DNA from: Cryptomeria japonica
Taxonomy: Eukaryota; Streptophyta; Pinopsida; Cupressales; Cupressaceae
Length of the DNA: 64,000 nucleotides
Assembly: GCF_030272615.1 (NCBI RefSeq)
Contig: NC_081407.1
Location: 376,954,877-377,018,876 of the forward strand
Direction: 5' to 3'
Below the pieces are notes generated by a model, which was not told the DNA's origin, did no database searches, and was given only the letters and a program-made list of their open reading frames with translations. Position numbers and translations under genes: made by a program. Below are positions 23,986 to 34,792 of the stretch, piece after piece. Numbering within the stretch: position 1 is the first letter of the stretch; every line of letters starts with the position of its first letter.

Positions 23986-25299
23986 TCATCTGATCCTGCT
24001 GATGTCAGAATCATGCAAGGAGCCCACTGCAACATGATCCCCCTCACTATCTGGCTCCATAAGAATGGTAGTGAACATCCTTGAAAATCCAGTATCAGGT
24101 ACTATGGCTCGATCAACTGATGTATAAACAGGAGGAGGAGGTGTATCCTGACCAACTACTGTATGCTGGGGCGGGGCAGTAAGATGTGCAGTAGCAGTAG
24201 GCTGAGAATCTATATGCTCACAACCACGACTAGATGCACCCGGTCTACCAAGTGCACGCCTAACAAATGATGGGGCATCCTGTAGTGGGATCCTATGATC
24301 CATAGCAATGACCTGATATGCATCCAAGAGATCACTGGATAAGCATGCGCTCATCTACCGTAAAGGATCCATGTCATGCATGCGTGCAACATCCATCGGT
24401 GATTGTATGTCTACTTAAACATATGGATCATCACTCACTGATGCATCATGAATGCTATTATGAGAGTGCAATAAATATCTACCCACCCGATTTGATGTAA
24501 TCTCATCCACCTGTGTGGCTATAGTAGCAATACTGGAAAATATGGACTATCGAGTGTCATCTGGCACACTATCTACAACATGTGATAGGTCCACACTCTT
24601 GGGAAGAACCACAAGGTTTGGACCAATCAATGCTCATTTATTAATGGGCGAGGGTGCACTTGGTCGTCTAAAATTATCTGAAAAATCTGCCCTTCCCTTG
24701 CCCAACGTGTTTTGGAAAATCGGTGTAATCAACATCATCCAACAAATGAAACTCTGCAAATAATTGTTTATAGAAATAAAGGGGCAACTCATCCTTTTGG
24801 GGCCACCTATGATGAGTGGCTAACCATCTAGGATAGATAAATGGTGCTACTAGTGCATCTATGCACTTGGTAGGCATATAGCCTTTCACCCTACCAAAGG
24901 CCTGATAATGAGGAAACATGGTTTTCACATCAGCTACATAGAAACCCTATCATTCACTGTGTCCCATTTCACAGTACCACATACACTGCGTGAAAGGGAG
25001 CTATAGAATTCCTCCGTGTTGACCTCATCATATGGATTATAATTGTCGACGAGGTCAATCATATGAACTAGCTCATGTCTAATAGTCTCACCCCTTTTTT
25101 ATTTGTGTGATCACGCATGTTTTCCAAACTGATATTTAAATGATCTAAGGTGTGTTGGAGTGCCTCAGCAGTCTGATTGTAGAGCTGATGTCTCTCCTAT
25201 GGAGTTGTTGCAGACCTATGTGACGTCTGCTCACTCCCACGAGGATGAACACTAGGCTCAGAAGTACTCGTGTTATGTGATCCAGGTTCGTCAGACATG
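23986..25299 (-). pseudogene. Unrecognised protein gene of the 6.2-kb element
   Basis: Minus strand, likely start ATG 25299 (MSDEPGSHNTSTSEPSVHPR) just after a plausible splice acceptor (CCACTGAG). It continues through frameshifts with HELVHMIDLVDNYNPYDEVN, GYMPTKCIDALVAPFIYPRW, DVDYTDFPKHVGQGKG, then SIFSSIATIATQVDEITSNR and a Pro-rich region with FVRRALGRPGASSRG, ending with TGA near 23983. At least four stops interrupt it, several at codons that would be CAA, CAG or CGA before a C-to-T or G-to-A change. No DDE/D or zinc-finger motif was seen, so it may be the accessory protein of the element and not its transposase. Confidence 0.45.
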
Positions 25300-25825
25300 A
25301 TGCTCAGTGGATAATGTAGAACTAGACATATATATCTGCACATGTGCATGTATATAGTACACATTAAATAATAATAAAAAATGTATACATACATTTAAAT
25401 CATTTTAAACATATTTAAAAACATGTAAATTAAAGAAATTAGATATATACATTTTAAAGAAATTTAAACGTCATAAATGCATACTTGAGTTAAAATTTTC
25501 TAGATATAAAGACAAAATTAAGATAAATTTCTAGAGATCCATACACAAAAGAAATTTACACAACTATAAATTTAATTTTAAATTTCAATATATTTCTAAT
25601 TTACAATTACATATATTTGCATATACAATAATTAATTTCAAAATTAGTCAAATTAAGACCCCAAGTTAAGTCAAATTAATTTACAATTAATTCACAATTT
25701 TGCATATGTACAAATTAATTAATAGGTCCTAGTTTGGTCTTATGTGGTCCTAATAGGTCATACTTGGGGTGCAGGTAAATTTCGTAAAAGAAACCAAGTA
25801 GGTTTGCATTATCTTGAATGACGTG

Positions 25826-26178
25826 GAAACAAGCTCATCAGCTGCCCAGAAGAGAGCAATTGGAGAAAAGCAGAGGAAATTGTTAAAGGGTGATAAATAC
25901 ATAGAGAGTATGCAATACAAACAAACAATGTTTAAAGTGTGTGATGTGGTCTCTAATTTATGTCTGGAGGGACTAACTGGTTTTGGAGTTGAACGGGGAA
26001 ACCTATTGGGCCACGCTTGGAGGAAATCAATGTGTTCATGCAAGGGCCACCTTTTTTCTATTATGAGAATGATGCTTTTGCACCGAAGGATATTTGGAAG
26101 ACAATATCAAAAAATTTCTATGGTGTGGAACCAGAGTTGGTGGACTCGTCGAAGTACTTTTCAACTTCCAGAAGACCA
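25826..26178 (+). repeat. Inverted repeat arm 1 (353 bp), DRM-derived
   Basis: Starts GAAACAAGCTCATCAGCTGC and pairs with 26231-26583 across a 52-bp spacer (26179-26230). The arms are the same length with scattered mismatches and small indels. A transcript through both would fold into a stem of about 350 bp. Confidence 0.85.
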
Positions 26179-26190
26179 GAGAATTATGCT
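26017..26190 (+). pseudogene. DRM (domains rearranged methyltransferase) fragment in arm 1
   Basis: The frame reads MQGPPFFYYENDAFAPKDIW, then KTI.KNFYGVEPELVDSSKYF. Plant DRM proteins, the de novo DNA methyltransferases of RNA-directed DNA methylation, have a matching stretch: GPPFFYYEN, PKGVW.TIS, EFVDSKYF. This stretch precedes the catalytic motifs, none of which is present. About 60 codons are alignable. Upstream in the arm, coding sense is less clear and may be frame-shifted. Confidence 0.65.
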
Positions 26191-26191
26191 T

Positions 26192-26392
26192 TCAAAATCG
26201 CCCTTCTATTAGATTGTCTACATAGCCTCTTGGTCTTCTAATATGCTGAAATGTGTACTTCAAGTCCACCAACTCTAGTTCCACACCATAGAAATTTTCA
26301 AAAATTGTCTTCCAAATATCCTTCGGTGCAAAATCATCATTCTCATAATAGAAAAAAGGTGGCCCTTGCATGAACACGATAATTTCCTCCAA
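26192..26392 (-). pseudogene. DRM fragment in arm 2
   Basis: Same protein segment on the minus strand: MQGPPFFYYENDDFAPKDIW, then FYGVELELVDL, and further than arm 1 into RRPRGYVDNLIEGRF, matching the DRM RKRGYIHNLP..RF segment. Because the spacer-side part of arm 2 reaches further into the gene, the structure is an incomplete head-to-head duplication of one captured piece and not two captures. Confidence 0.65.
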
Positions 26393-26583
26393 GCGTGGCC
26401 CAATAGGTTTTCGCGTCCAACTCTAAAATGAGTTAGTCCCTCCGGACATAAATTAGAGACCACATCACACACTCTAGACATTGTTGTTTGTATTGCATAC
26501 TCTCTATGTATTTATCACCCTTTAACAATTTCCTCTGCTCTTCTCCAATTTCTCTCTTTTGGGCAGCTGATGAGCTTGTTTTC
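26231..26583 (-). repeat. Inverted repeat arm 2 (353 bp), DRM-derived
   Basis: Complement of 25826-26178; begins TGGTCTTCT and ends CTGATGAGCTTGTTTTC. Followed directly by the palindromic repeat field at 26590. Confidence 0.85.
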
Positions 26584-26589
26584 ATGTGT

Positions 26590-27535
26590 TGCAAGGGGCC
26601 TTAAGTGGTCCTAAGGGGTGCACATGTGTTGCAAGGGGCCTTAAGGACCACATATGACCCTTTGCGACAACATTTGGTCTTTTGTGGTCCTAATAGGTCC
26701 TAAGGGGTGCACATGTGTCACAACAGGCCTTAAGTGGTCCTAAGGGGCCACACATGTGTGACCCCTTAGGACCACATATGACCCCTTGTGATAACATTTG
26801 GTCTTTTGTGGTCCTAATAGGTCCTAAGGGGCGTACATGTGTCGCAAGGGGCCCTAAGTGGTCCTAAGGGGTCACACATGTGTTCTAACACATGCGTGAC
26901 CCCTTAGGACCACATATGACCCCTTGTGACAATATTTGGTCCTATGTGGTCCTAATAGGTCCTAATGGGTGCACATGTGTCGCAAGGGGCCTTAAGTGGT
27001 CCTAAGGGGTCACGCATGTGTTAGAATACATGCGTGACCCCTTAGGACCACGTATGACTCCTTGCGACAACATTTGGTCTTTTGTGGTCCTATTAGGTCC
27101 TAAGGGGTGCACATGTGTCGCAAGGGGCCTTAAGTGGTCCTAAGGGGTCACGCATGTGTTCCTTAAGTGGTCCTAAGGGGTCACGCATGTGTTAGAACAC
27201 ATGCGTGACCCCTTAGGACCACTTAAGGCCCCTTGCGACACATGTGCACCCCTTAGGACCTAACACATGCGTGACCCCTTAGGACCACATATGACCTCTT
27301 GCAACAAAATTTGGTCCTATGTGGTCCTAATAGGTCCTAATGGGTGCACATATGTCACTAGGGGCCTTAAGTGGTCCTAAGGGGTCACACATGTGTTAGA
27401 ACACATGCGTGACCCCTTAGGACCACATATGACCCCTTGCGACACCATTTGGTCTTATATGGTCATAATAGGTCCTAAGGGGTGCACATGTGTAGCAAGG
27501 GACCTTTAGTGGTCCTAAGGGGTCATATAAAATAA
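26590..27535. repeat. Palindrome-rich tandem repeat field
   Basis: About six units of roughly 125-230 bp made of the same short words in both orientations: AAGTGGTCCTAAGGGGT and its complement, GCACATGTGTCGCAAGGGGC, CATTTGGTCTTTTGTGGTCC. Several local perfect palindromes occur, e.g. around GCATGTGTTAGAACACATGC. The field lies in the predicted first intron of the element gene, next to the DRM hairpin. Confidence 0.85.
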
Positions 27536-28160
27536 TTATATACTCCCTAGGATGTATACATACACATACACATACATACACCTGAGGACATGCTATGAGG
27601 GGTCGTGTACGGTCTTGAGGGGTCACACACATACACCTTAGGACATGCTATGAGGGGTTGTGTGTGGTCCTGAGGGGTCACACACATACACCTGAGGACA
27701 TGCTATGAGGGGTCGTGTGTGGTCCTAAGGGGTCACACATGTGTGTGATCCCTCAAGACCACACAGAAACCCTCATAGCATGTCTCGAGGTGTATTTATG
27801 TCCTAAGGCGTATATAATTATTTTATGTGTATTTATGTATGTATGCACGTATGTATTTATGTATGTGTATGTACATGTATGTGTGTATGTATGTATATAG
27901 ACATAGGTATGTATGTGTATGCATTTTTATGTATGTGTATATCCTAAGGTGTACATATAATTATTCTATATTTATGTATGTACAAGTATGTAGGCATGTA
28001 TGTATGTTTGTGTATGTTTGTATGTAGGTTTGTATGTATGTGTATGTAGGTGTATGTATGTATGTATGTATGTGTACGTATGTATGTAGGTTTGTATGTA
28101 TGTATCTACGTATGTATGTGTATGTATTTACATATGTATGTGTGTATTTATTTTCTAATA
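27536..28160. repeat. (GTAT)n/(TATG)n simple repeat region
   Basis: Imperfect TATG/TGTA arrays mixed with three more GAGGGGTC.TGTGTGGTCCT units (27590-27750). ORFs here are repeat artefacts. Confidence 0.9.
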
Positions 28161-28307
28161 TTCTAAACTAATATGATAGAATATATACAAAAAAAAAAAT
28201 TAAAAAACTTTAAAAAAACTAATTTTCTATTAAACACAATTTAAAAAAAAAACAATATAAATTAATATGTTAAAATAAATACATTTAAAAAAAAAAAAGG
28301 TACATAC

Positions 28308-28418
28308 CGTCGAAGCCCTTCCAGTCAGATCTCTGAGACTTTTTGCGCCCTCCTACTTAACTCCAAGCCGCTCAATGCAAAATGAGCAGCTTGGGTGGAT
28401 TTTGGCACCTATATAGGG
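28308..28418 (-). promoter_or_regulatory. TATA box, first exon and splice donor of the 6.2-kb element
   Basis: On the minus strand CCTATATAGG (28408-28417) is followed by about 70 bp of GC-richer leader and then GACG|GTATGT at 28307, a good plant splice donor. With the acceptor before ATG 25299 this would make a 3-kb first intron containing the palindromic field and the DRM inverted repeat. Prediction from motif positions only. Confidence 0.4.
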
Positions 28419-28429
28419 TAACGGGTTTC

Positions 28430-28662
28430 CGGTCGGAACGGTTCCGGCTGGAAACCCCTTGCCATGAGAGCGCAACGTGGCTGCTGAATGCGGCCAAATC
28501 GGTCTGACCGGAATGGTTCCAGCTGGAAACCCCTTGCCACGAGAGCGCAATGTGGCTGTTGCATGCGGCCAAATCGGTCTGACCGGAATGCTTCTAGCTG
28601 GAACACTTTCGACCGGAACACTTCCAGCCAGAACACTTCTAATCAAAATGCTTCCGATCGGA
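28430..28662. repeat. Subterminal GGAAC-type repeats of the 6.2-kb element
   Basis: At least eight copies of a palindromic-like word TTCCRGCYGGAA or GACCGGAA. They include two tandem 75-bp units with CGGCCAAATCGGTCTGACCGG and CCTTGCCA.GAGAGCGCAA. Similar words occur near the other end (23290-23345). Position next to the promoter is like transposase-binding arrays of CACTA elements. Confidence 0.6.
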
Positions 28663-28709
28663 ATAGGCATTGTTAGCCTAAAGTGCGACATAGATCCATA
28701 CGATCACCC

Positions 28710-29740
28710 GAGTTTCATCTAATATTCCATTTATAGTTACTCCATTCAATTCTTTGGATATGCAAAATTGTTTTATCAAAGTCAGTAGTTTACTTCAAAA
28801 ATCAATTGCACTGTTAAGGCTCCAATATTGAGGAAACACAATAGACATGGCGTTGAGTAGGTTGTTAGGAGGGAGTCTACTTCTAATCTATGAGGAAAGA
28901 TCATAGGCAATTTTCTTCATAGAAGTAGTTACACACTCAACAATCTTGTCGAAAATTCCTTGGCAACTCTTGGTAGTTGCTTCTTGGTGCGCTTTCCTGG
29001 TTCCTCGGGGTCGACTGTGGCATAGAAGTGCATTGGTATCTCAACTCCCCATACATTGGCACATACCTCCCCATTTGCACCGATTTGTAAAATGTTACCA
29101 GGATTGTTCAAATTTGTGAGTGTCTGCCACTTAACAAATTTTTCATCAGATAGTGTTTGGTTGATTTCAATAGAGATTGTCGAGGGCCATGCATGTCAAC
29201 TTACGCGCATAGCATATTATGCAATATACAAAGCTCTTTTTTGGGAATCCTTAATCATATTCCTCATTTCCTCTAGCATGGGCAGAAGAGCTGCTAAAGT
29301 TAAGAGTGTCTCTAGATTACTTAACCTCCAAAGAAGGTCATGAAATTTTGGTTGCTCTGATTTGTTGCGAGTTGTGTGAAATAGCCCAATGAAGGATGGA
29401 TATTCTAAAAATACTCGATGTACTAGACCATCCAAAGAGGTCTATCTGGTATCATTATCCTTAAGAAGCTTGTTCCCATCAGTTATTTCATCAACAAAGC
29501 GTTCAAATTCCATAAATTGCTTGGGACTTCAACAGAAGTGTGAGTAGAGTTCCCTGATTAAAATTTGATTTTTTTTATTGGAGCATACTTGCTCACAATT
29601 CCAAAAGCTAGATTCATTCCAGTGAGCCATGCAGTGAATTGCAGTAATGTAGGGTGCAAAATAAGTTTCAATCTTTGTACAAAGACTGTTCCTGTGACCG
29701 TGGTTGTTTCAAATGGTCTGCTTGTTTCAAGCCTCGACTT
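28710..29740 (-). pseudogene. hAT-family transposase, upstream part
   Basis: Minus strand: FMEFERFVDEITDGNKLLKD then DNDTR followed by a stop (normally DTRW in this family), LVHRVFLEYPSFIGLFH, an ETLLTLAALLPMLEEMRN stretch and PRVAKEFSTRLLSV. It ends at GVTINGILDET, where the 6.2-kb element begins. These are signatures of the plant hAT-like transposases whose C-terminal half lies at 21947-22483. Several stops make it a pseudogene. Near 29715 coding sense stops and F-box-flank DNA begins (CTGCTTGTTTCAAGCCTCG, as at 49448). Confidence 0.65.
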
Positions 29741-30734
29741 GGTGTCTCTATAAGAATTATTAATTATTAATCAAATAAGGTCTTTTGACCAATCACTTAT
29801 AAGTTCTTTTTAGCTATTCAAATGAAACTTCTTTGACAATTTTTTACCATTTCAAATTTTAGGTATTCTATATTCTTAGTACTATATCTTAATTTTTATC
29901 TTAAATTTAATTTGCGTCTTTCTTTAAGATATCTCCCGAACTAGTTCTTAAAAAATGTTGGAAATCAACAATTAGAATTTGAAAATATTGATCTCAAATT
30001 ATATTTGGATCATGTGCCATCAATCTTATACATCTCAAAAATGAGCTAGGATAAGGAATCAATCGTATGTTTACATTAATATTAATTTGAAAAAAAAAAG
30101 ATTAAAAACCAAAAAAACATATTTTAATATGATTATTTAGAAAAATAATGTGTACAAAATAAAATCATACTATTTTCTTCTTTTAATAATAATATATTTT
30201 AATGATATCTTCTTTTGTTTGAATATTCCATTTTTTTTTGAAGAATTAAAAGTGGAAAAGTCAAAATCATCAAAAATAAAGAATTAACTATTTTTCTTAC
30301 TTTTTTAAATGATTACTTTTTCATTAAGTGAAAATATTATTATAATTATTTATTCTTGTTAATGAAATTATAAATAATAATTCAAAATTATTCGAATTCA
30401 TTTAATTATAGTTATTTGTCTTATTTAAATTTTAATTGATGTAGAATACTTATTTTTTGAATTAGAAATCTATCTTTAATTTCTATCTTCTTTCAATAAG
30501 AATATAGTTTAATTTAATCTTTGTTATTAGGACATTCTATCTTATTTTTTTATCAAATTATTCTAATCATCATCTTCTTCTTTTAAGGTTCAATTTACAT
30601 TAAGTTAAAATTTTATTTTTTTTATTTTTGACTTATGAAGTTACAATTAATAATTTAAAATATAATAGAATTAATTTAATTTATACATTTGTCTTATTAA
30701 ATTTTAATTTATTGTAGAATAATTATCTTTAACT
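29741..30734. other. F-box-locus background DNA
   Basis: AT-rich, no ORF of note. Matches 49480-49660 (AATAAGGTCTTTTGA.CAATCAC, TCTTAGTACTAT) and continues with unrelated AT-rich DNA. It also shows what the insertion site of the LTR element at 49664 looked like when empty (near 29885-29915). Confidence 0.55.
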
Positions 30735-31128
30735 TTTTTAGTTTTATATCTTTCTCTACTTATTCTCTCTCCCTCTAACTCATAAACACACACTCCTTGT
30801 TTCTCCCTCCCTTTCTCTATCTCTATCTCTCTTCCTATTCCTCTTTATTTCTTTATATTTCTCTCAATATATATCTCTCCCTCTCTCTCTATTTCTCCCT
30901 ATCTCTCCCTCCCTCATTCCCTATGTATCCCACAATCTATCTCTTTATCATTACCTCTCTCTCCCTTTATCTTCTTTTACATATCTATCTCTTGCTCCTC
31001 TTCCAATATATGTCTATCTCTTCCTCTATCTCCCCATATTTCTCTCCCTCTACCTTCATATCTATTTGTCTATCTCTCTCCATCTCTCCCTCTCTCTGTG
31101 TCTCCTTATATCTCTTTATCTCTCCATA

Positions 31129-31199
<71 letters not shown>

Positions 31200-31497
31200 C
31201 TTTTAACCTCTATATTCAAATCTATTTTCCTTTTTATATCCATCTTCCCATATTTCTTCTTTTCCTCTCTCTCTTTCTCTCATTATTTTTTTAGCTTCCA
31301 CATCTATCTAATCCTATCCCTTCTCTCTCTTTTCCCTCCATATCTCTCTCCTTTTCTCTGTATTTCTCTCCTATTTCTCCATCTTCATATTCATACAATC
31401 TCCGTCTCTATCTATATCTCTATATTTATATCTTTACCTCTCTCTATTTATCTCTTGCTCCCCCTAGTCTACTTCTCTCTCCCTCTCATCTGATTGC
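30735..31497. repeat. Polypyrimidine tract with perfect (CT)n core
   Basis: About 760 bp of nearly pure CTCT/CCCT/TATCTC sequence. The perfect CT run is 31132-31197. Purine/pyrimidine strand asymmetry this long can form triplex DNA. Ser/Leu-rich ORFs are artefacts. Confidence 0.95.
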
Positions 31498-33930
31498 AAA
31501 CATAACATGATCCTGTTGGTTATGGAACTTGATTATCTTCCTAATTGAAAAGTTTTGTTTCGGTTATAATTGGAACCTTGTAAGAGGATGCAAAGTGGAT
31601 TTGACACTATCACTTCTCCATTGACACCTTTGTTGCACAAGCAACATTATTTTCTAAATTTGGCCTACCAATTGATCTCATGTACTACACAAATTTATCC
31701 CTAATTGACTTTCGACACCTCTTCGATATACCCATTGCACAGTAAGGTGCAATTGATAGTTTTTATATAATTGAGAATGATATTATAATAGAAAGTGTCT
31801 TCTTTTTAATATAATGATTGATTGGTTACTTAGAGTCTTTTCTTCTCTCTCTTCTCCTATTATATAGTTGAAAATTTCAAAAACAAAATCTCCTTCCTAC
31901 AAAAAATTAAAAGCATATATTTCCCCTAACTTGAATACATTTTTTTATTAAATAAAAAAAACACAATTACACAATATAATAAAAACAATTTTTTTTTTAT
32001 CAAACTAATAGAAACAAAGGAATATTATAATCCATACCAACATAACTAAAAAAAATTACAATATATATTGATAAATACATTTATCTTTAATTTTAAGAAA
32101 TATATTTATAAATAGATTTCTTAATAAATAAAATAATTTTGTGTAAAGTTGGATTTCTTGTTTTATGTTATTTATTTGATTTATTTTATATGTTCTTATA
32201 CATTTGTCTTATCTACTAGTTTATTATGCATATATGCTCACATTTATTTTAATGTGCATTTAAAATCTCCAAATTGAAATGGGTTTGAGTAATCCTTATA
32301 GATGTGAATATTTGTAATGTGTGTACATATTTGTACACTTGTAAATGAATAGAATGTGTAAGAATTAGTTCAAATAGAATCAAAATAAAGAGAAATGTAT
32401 AGAACTACATGTAAGTGCAAATAGATAAAGAAATGATCAAACTTAACAAAAAAGTGTACCATATGTTACTCTATAATTTTATTGAAACATTTTCTTAAAA
32501 TAAATCAAAACCAAAAACTAGATTGAAATTAGAATAAATATACAAATTTCATAGTTACAAAATTGTAAAACAACATTTCTATTAAAAATCATAAAAAAAT
32601 ATTTTCATTTTAAATAAATGTAACAAATAATGAATAAAACATTAGAGAATATTTATAAATAATCACTATATTAACTAAATAAATGAATTATTTATATAAA
32701 AATCTCACAACATACCAAAAAAAAACGTAGAAAATAACATAACATCCACCTTATAAACTCAAAGAGTATATGCCTATCTAGAACATATATCTTATAAAAA
32801 AATTGCTAACCAGTGTGTTGTGCAATCATCCCCAAATTGTTTATATATTTCAATTTTATGTTAAAAAAAAAATTGTTAGATTTTTAATTTGATCATTAAA
32901 TCTTTTGTGGAATCATTTGATTGTTACATGTTTGTTTTGTAATTAGCTTTCACAATCTAACTTTGACACAATCAAATACACTCATATCTTTTTAGAATGT
33001 AACTGTATAAATTAACTTAATTTTGATAGAATTATTCTTCCTTTTAATATAAAGATTGATTTGGTTGCAGATAAATATATTTACAGTCTTTTTAGAATCT
33101 AACTGTATAAATTAACTTAATTTTGATAGAATTCTTCTTCCTTTTAATATAAAGATCTTCCTTTTAATATAAAGATTGATTTGGTTGCAGATAAATATAT
33201 TTACAGTCTTAAATTCTTTTCCAAAACTAAAATCTCCTTCTTATAAGCTTTAAAAAAATACTTTTCCATCCCTCTTTTCCTTTTTCCTAAAAACTTTTCT
33301 AAATTTACATTCCCTTTCAAATTAGATATTACCTATACAATTTCCTCCTCCGCCCCCCCCCCCCACTTTCAAATTAGATATTACCTACCCCCCCCCCCCC
33401 CCCCCGAATTTGACAATGCCCCCCCCAAGGAAAACTACAATCCATATAACCAAATACATACAAACCAATGAAGCAGCCAAAATTGCGGTCAATACCAGCC
33501 AATATAACATTCAATGCCTCCACATCTGATTCTTATCTGTTTTCACCCTTTTACTTTACCAGATATGGCATTGCTGTAAATTAATTCATAAATCAGATCT
33601 GTTGTTCGAATCCCACCGATTTTTTAATTATCTTTTAATGTAGGCTTAATTAATGCAATAGTTTTAAGTGCCGTCTATTTTTGTTACATACACAAAAACA
33701 TGTGTCAAAGTTCGAATCACTACAACAGTGTCAATTATTAAGATATATGCCAAGTTCGAATCTATAATAGAGTAATATATTATATTTATTTTATGTTAAC
33801 CTTTCGTTTTATCGCTGGATTATATGGTACTTAAAATGGACTGCGTGTTTCAAATTCTAAAATCTTAGAACTATTTATGAAAGGTTAGTCATTGTCTAAT
33901 TTGAGAATCTTAGTATTATATCTTAATTTT
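31498..33930. other. F-box-locus background DNA with small duplications
   Basis: No gene. 32265-32450 aligns with 41800-41940 and 48550-49010. 32730-32800 gives the empty-site equivalent of the LINE insertion at 42210. Within it a roughly 100-bp tandem duplication (about 32985-33085 and 33090-33210, sharing GATTTGGTTGCAGATAAATA) and two C runs (33353-33364 and 33388-33405) separated by a duplicated TTTCAAATTAGATATTACCT. 33640-33930 matches 49240-49440. Confidence 0.6.
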
Positions 33931-33989
33931 TAATTTTTAATTTAATTTAATGTGGATCTTTCTTTAAAATATATTATTTATTTAATTTG

Positions 33990-34517
33990 AATTTTTTAAA
34001 ACATATATAATTTTGATGCATTTTGTTATAGTTGTGTATATTAATTTTGTGTTTATGTATAACCTTTCTATTTACACATCTATCTTCTTAGATTAATTGT
34101 GGAAGATTTATCGGACTTCCTTTCATTTGCTATCAAAGCTTGATCATAATTGGTTATTGGGTGTTAGGATTATAAGGATGTTTTTTTTCATATTAATCTT
34201 GGTTCGAATAAGATTGTGTGTAAAACAAAATCATTTTTGTTGAGAACATGTCATGCACATCTCTTATGAAGATGGAAAAGTTTGATGGTGCAAAAATAAT
34301 CAAGCTATAGAACCTCCAAACAAAGAATTTATTAGTTGATCAAGATCTTTAAGGTCTAGTCATTAGAAACAAGCTTGGAACCATGTAATAAGAAAATTAT
34401 GATGTTTTTAAAAAATGTGAGGAGCCTCATTCAAATATATTTGGTGGGTTCACTGCACCTAATTGTTTCAAGAAAATTCATGAAGAATGAAGATTTTCTA
34501 AAGAAGAAGTTATATTC
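33990..34517 (+). mobile_element. Copia-type relic, second copy
   Basis: Aligns with 2900-3380: TATAACCTTTCTATTTACACA, a primer-site-like TGCTATCAAAGCTTGATC, then the gag start MEKFDGAKIIKL with the same early stop. About 830 bp present in copy A (2040-2900) are missing here. It ends where the LINE begins. Confidence 0.55.
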
Positions 34518-34579
34518 ACTAATGCAATAGTTTTAACGGAAGGGAGGGAGATATAGTTAGTAAGGGAAAGGAAGGTATT

Positions 34580-34792
34580 GGTGATCAAAACGGTCCTGAG
34601 AATAGAAGGGAATACTAGGAAGGAGATAATCGGGAACACTCCCAATCTCCATGTCCATCCTCGATGCATAGTACATATCAAACATTTAATATAGCAAAGG
34701 AAGTTGAAGTAGAAATTTAATTTTTTGAGGAATTGGCAACTATTTCCAGAATCATTGGGCCTAAATTCGAACAAAGAAAATTAGGGCATAGG
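34580..34792 (+). pseudogene. LINE ORF1, first part
   Basis: Reads ENRREY (stop) then EGDNREHSQSPCPSSMHS and FFEELATISRIIGPKFEQRK, the beginning of the DUF4283-type RNA-binding region of plant LINE ORF1. Broken by two stops and by the copia insertion; resumes at 36980. Confidence 0.55.

Larger units (their letters stand above)
22484..28709 (-). mobile_element. 6.2-kb terminal-inverted-repeat DNA transposon inserted in the hAT gene
   Basis: Removing 22484-28709 together with one copy of a 4-bp direct repeat (AAGT 22480-22483, GAGT 28710-28713) rejoins the two hAT halves in frame. The ends are imperfect inverted repeats: left GGGTAAAAGTACAAACCC, then TGTCACACTTTT; right end, read inward, GGGTGATCGTATGGATCT, then TGTCGCACTTT. 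About 20 of the first 30 bases match and most mismatches are transitions. Then AGGCTAACA is shared. The gene reads leftwards from a TATA-like box near the right end. I could not place the superfamily: GGG ends recall PIF/Harbinger, and subterminal repeats next to the promoter recall CACTA/En-Spm. Confidence 0.6.

Noticed and set aside
25814-26212. 132-codon ORF across DRM arm 1
   Set aside because: Its C-terminal part is out of frame with the DRM-like reading. It is open by chance over the arm, though the arm itself is real.
27715-28027. Cys/Tyr/Val-rich ORFs
   Set aside because: Encoded by (GTAT)n repeats.
23256-28685. CACTT ... AAGTG ends as a classical CACTA transposon
   Set aside because: The candidate 3-bp flanks do not match and the left CACTTGG end has no matching partner sequence. 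The GGGT ends at 22484/28709 restore the hAT frame and fit better.
28353-28722. Overlapping ORFs on both strands
   Set aside because: Produced by the GC-rich subterminal repeats of the 6.2-kb element.
30797-31493. Ser/Leu/Pro-rich ORFs of 131-165 codons
   Set aside because: Direct consequence of the polypyrimidine tract; no start context or domain.
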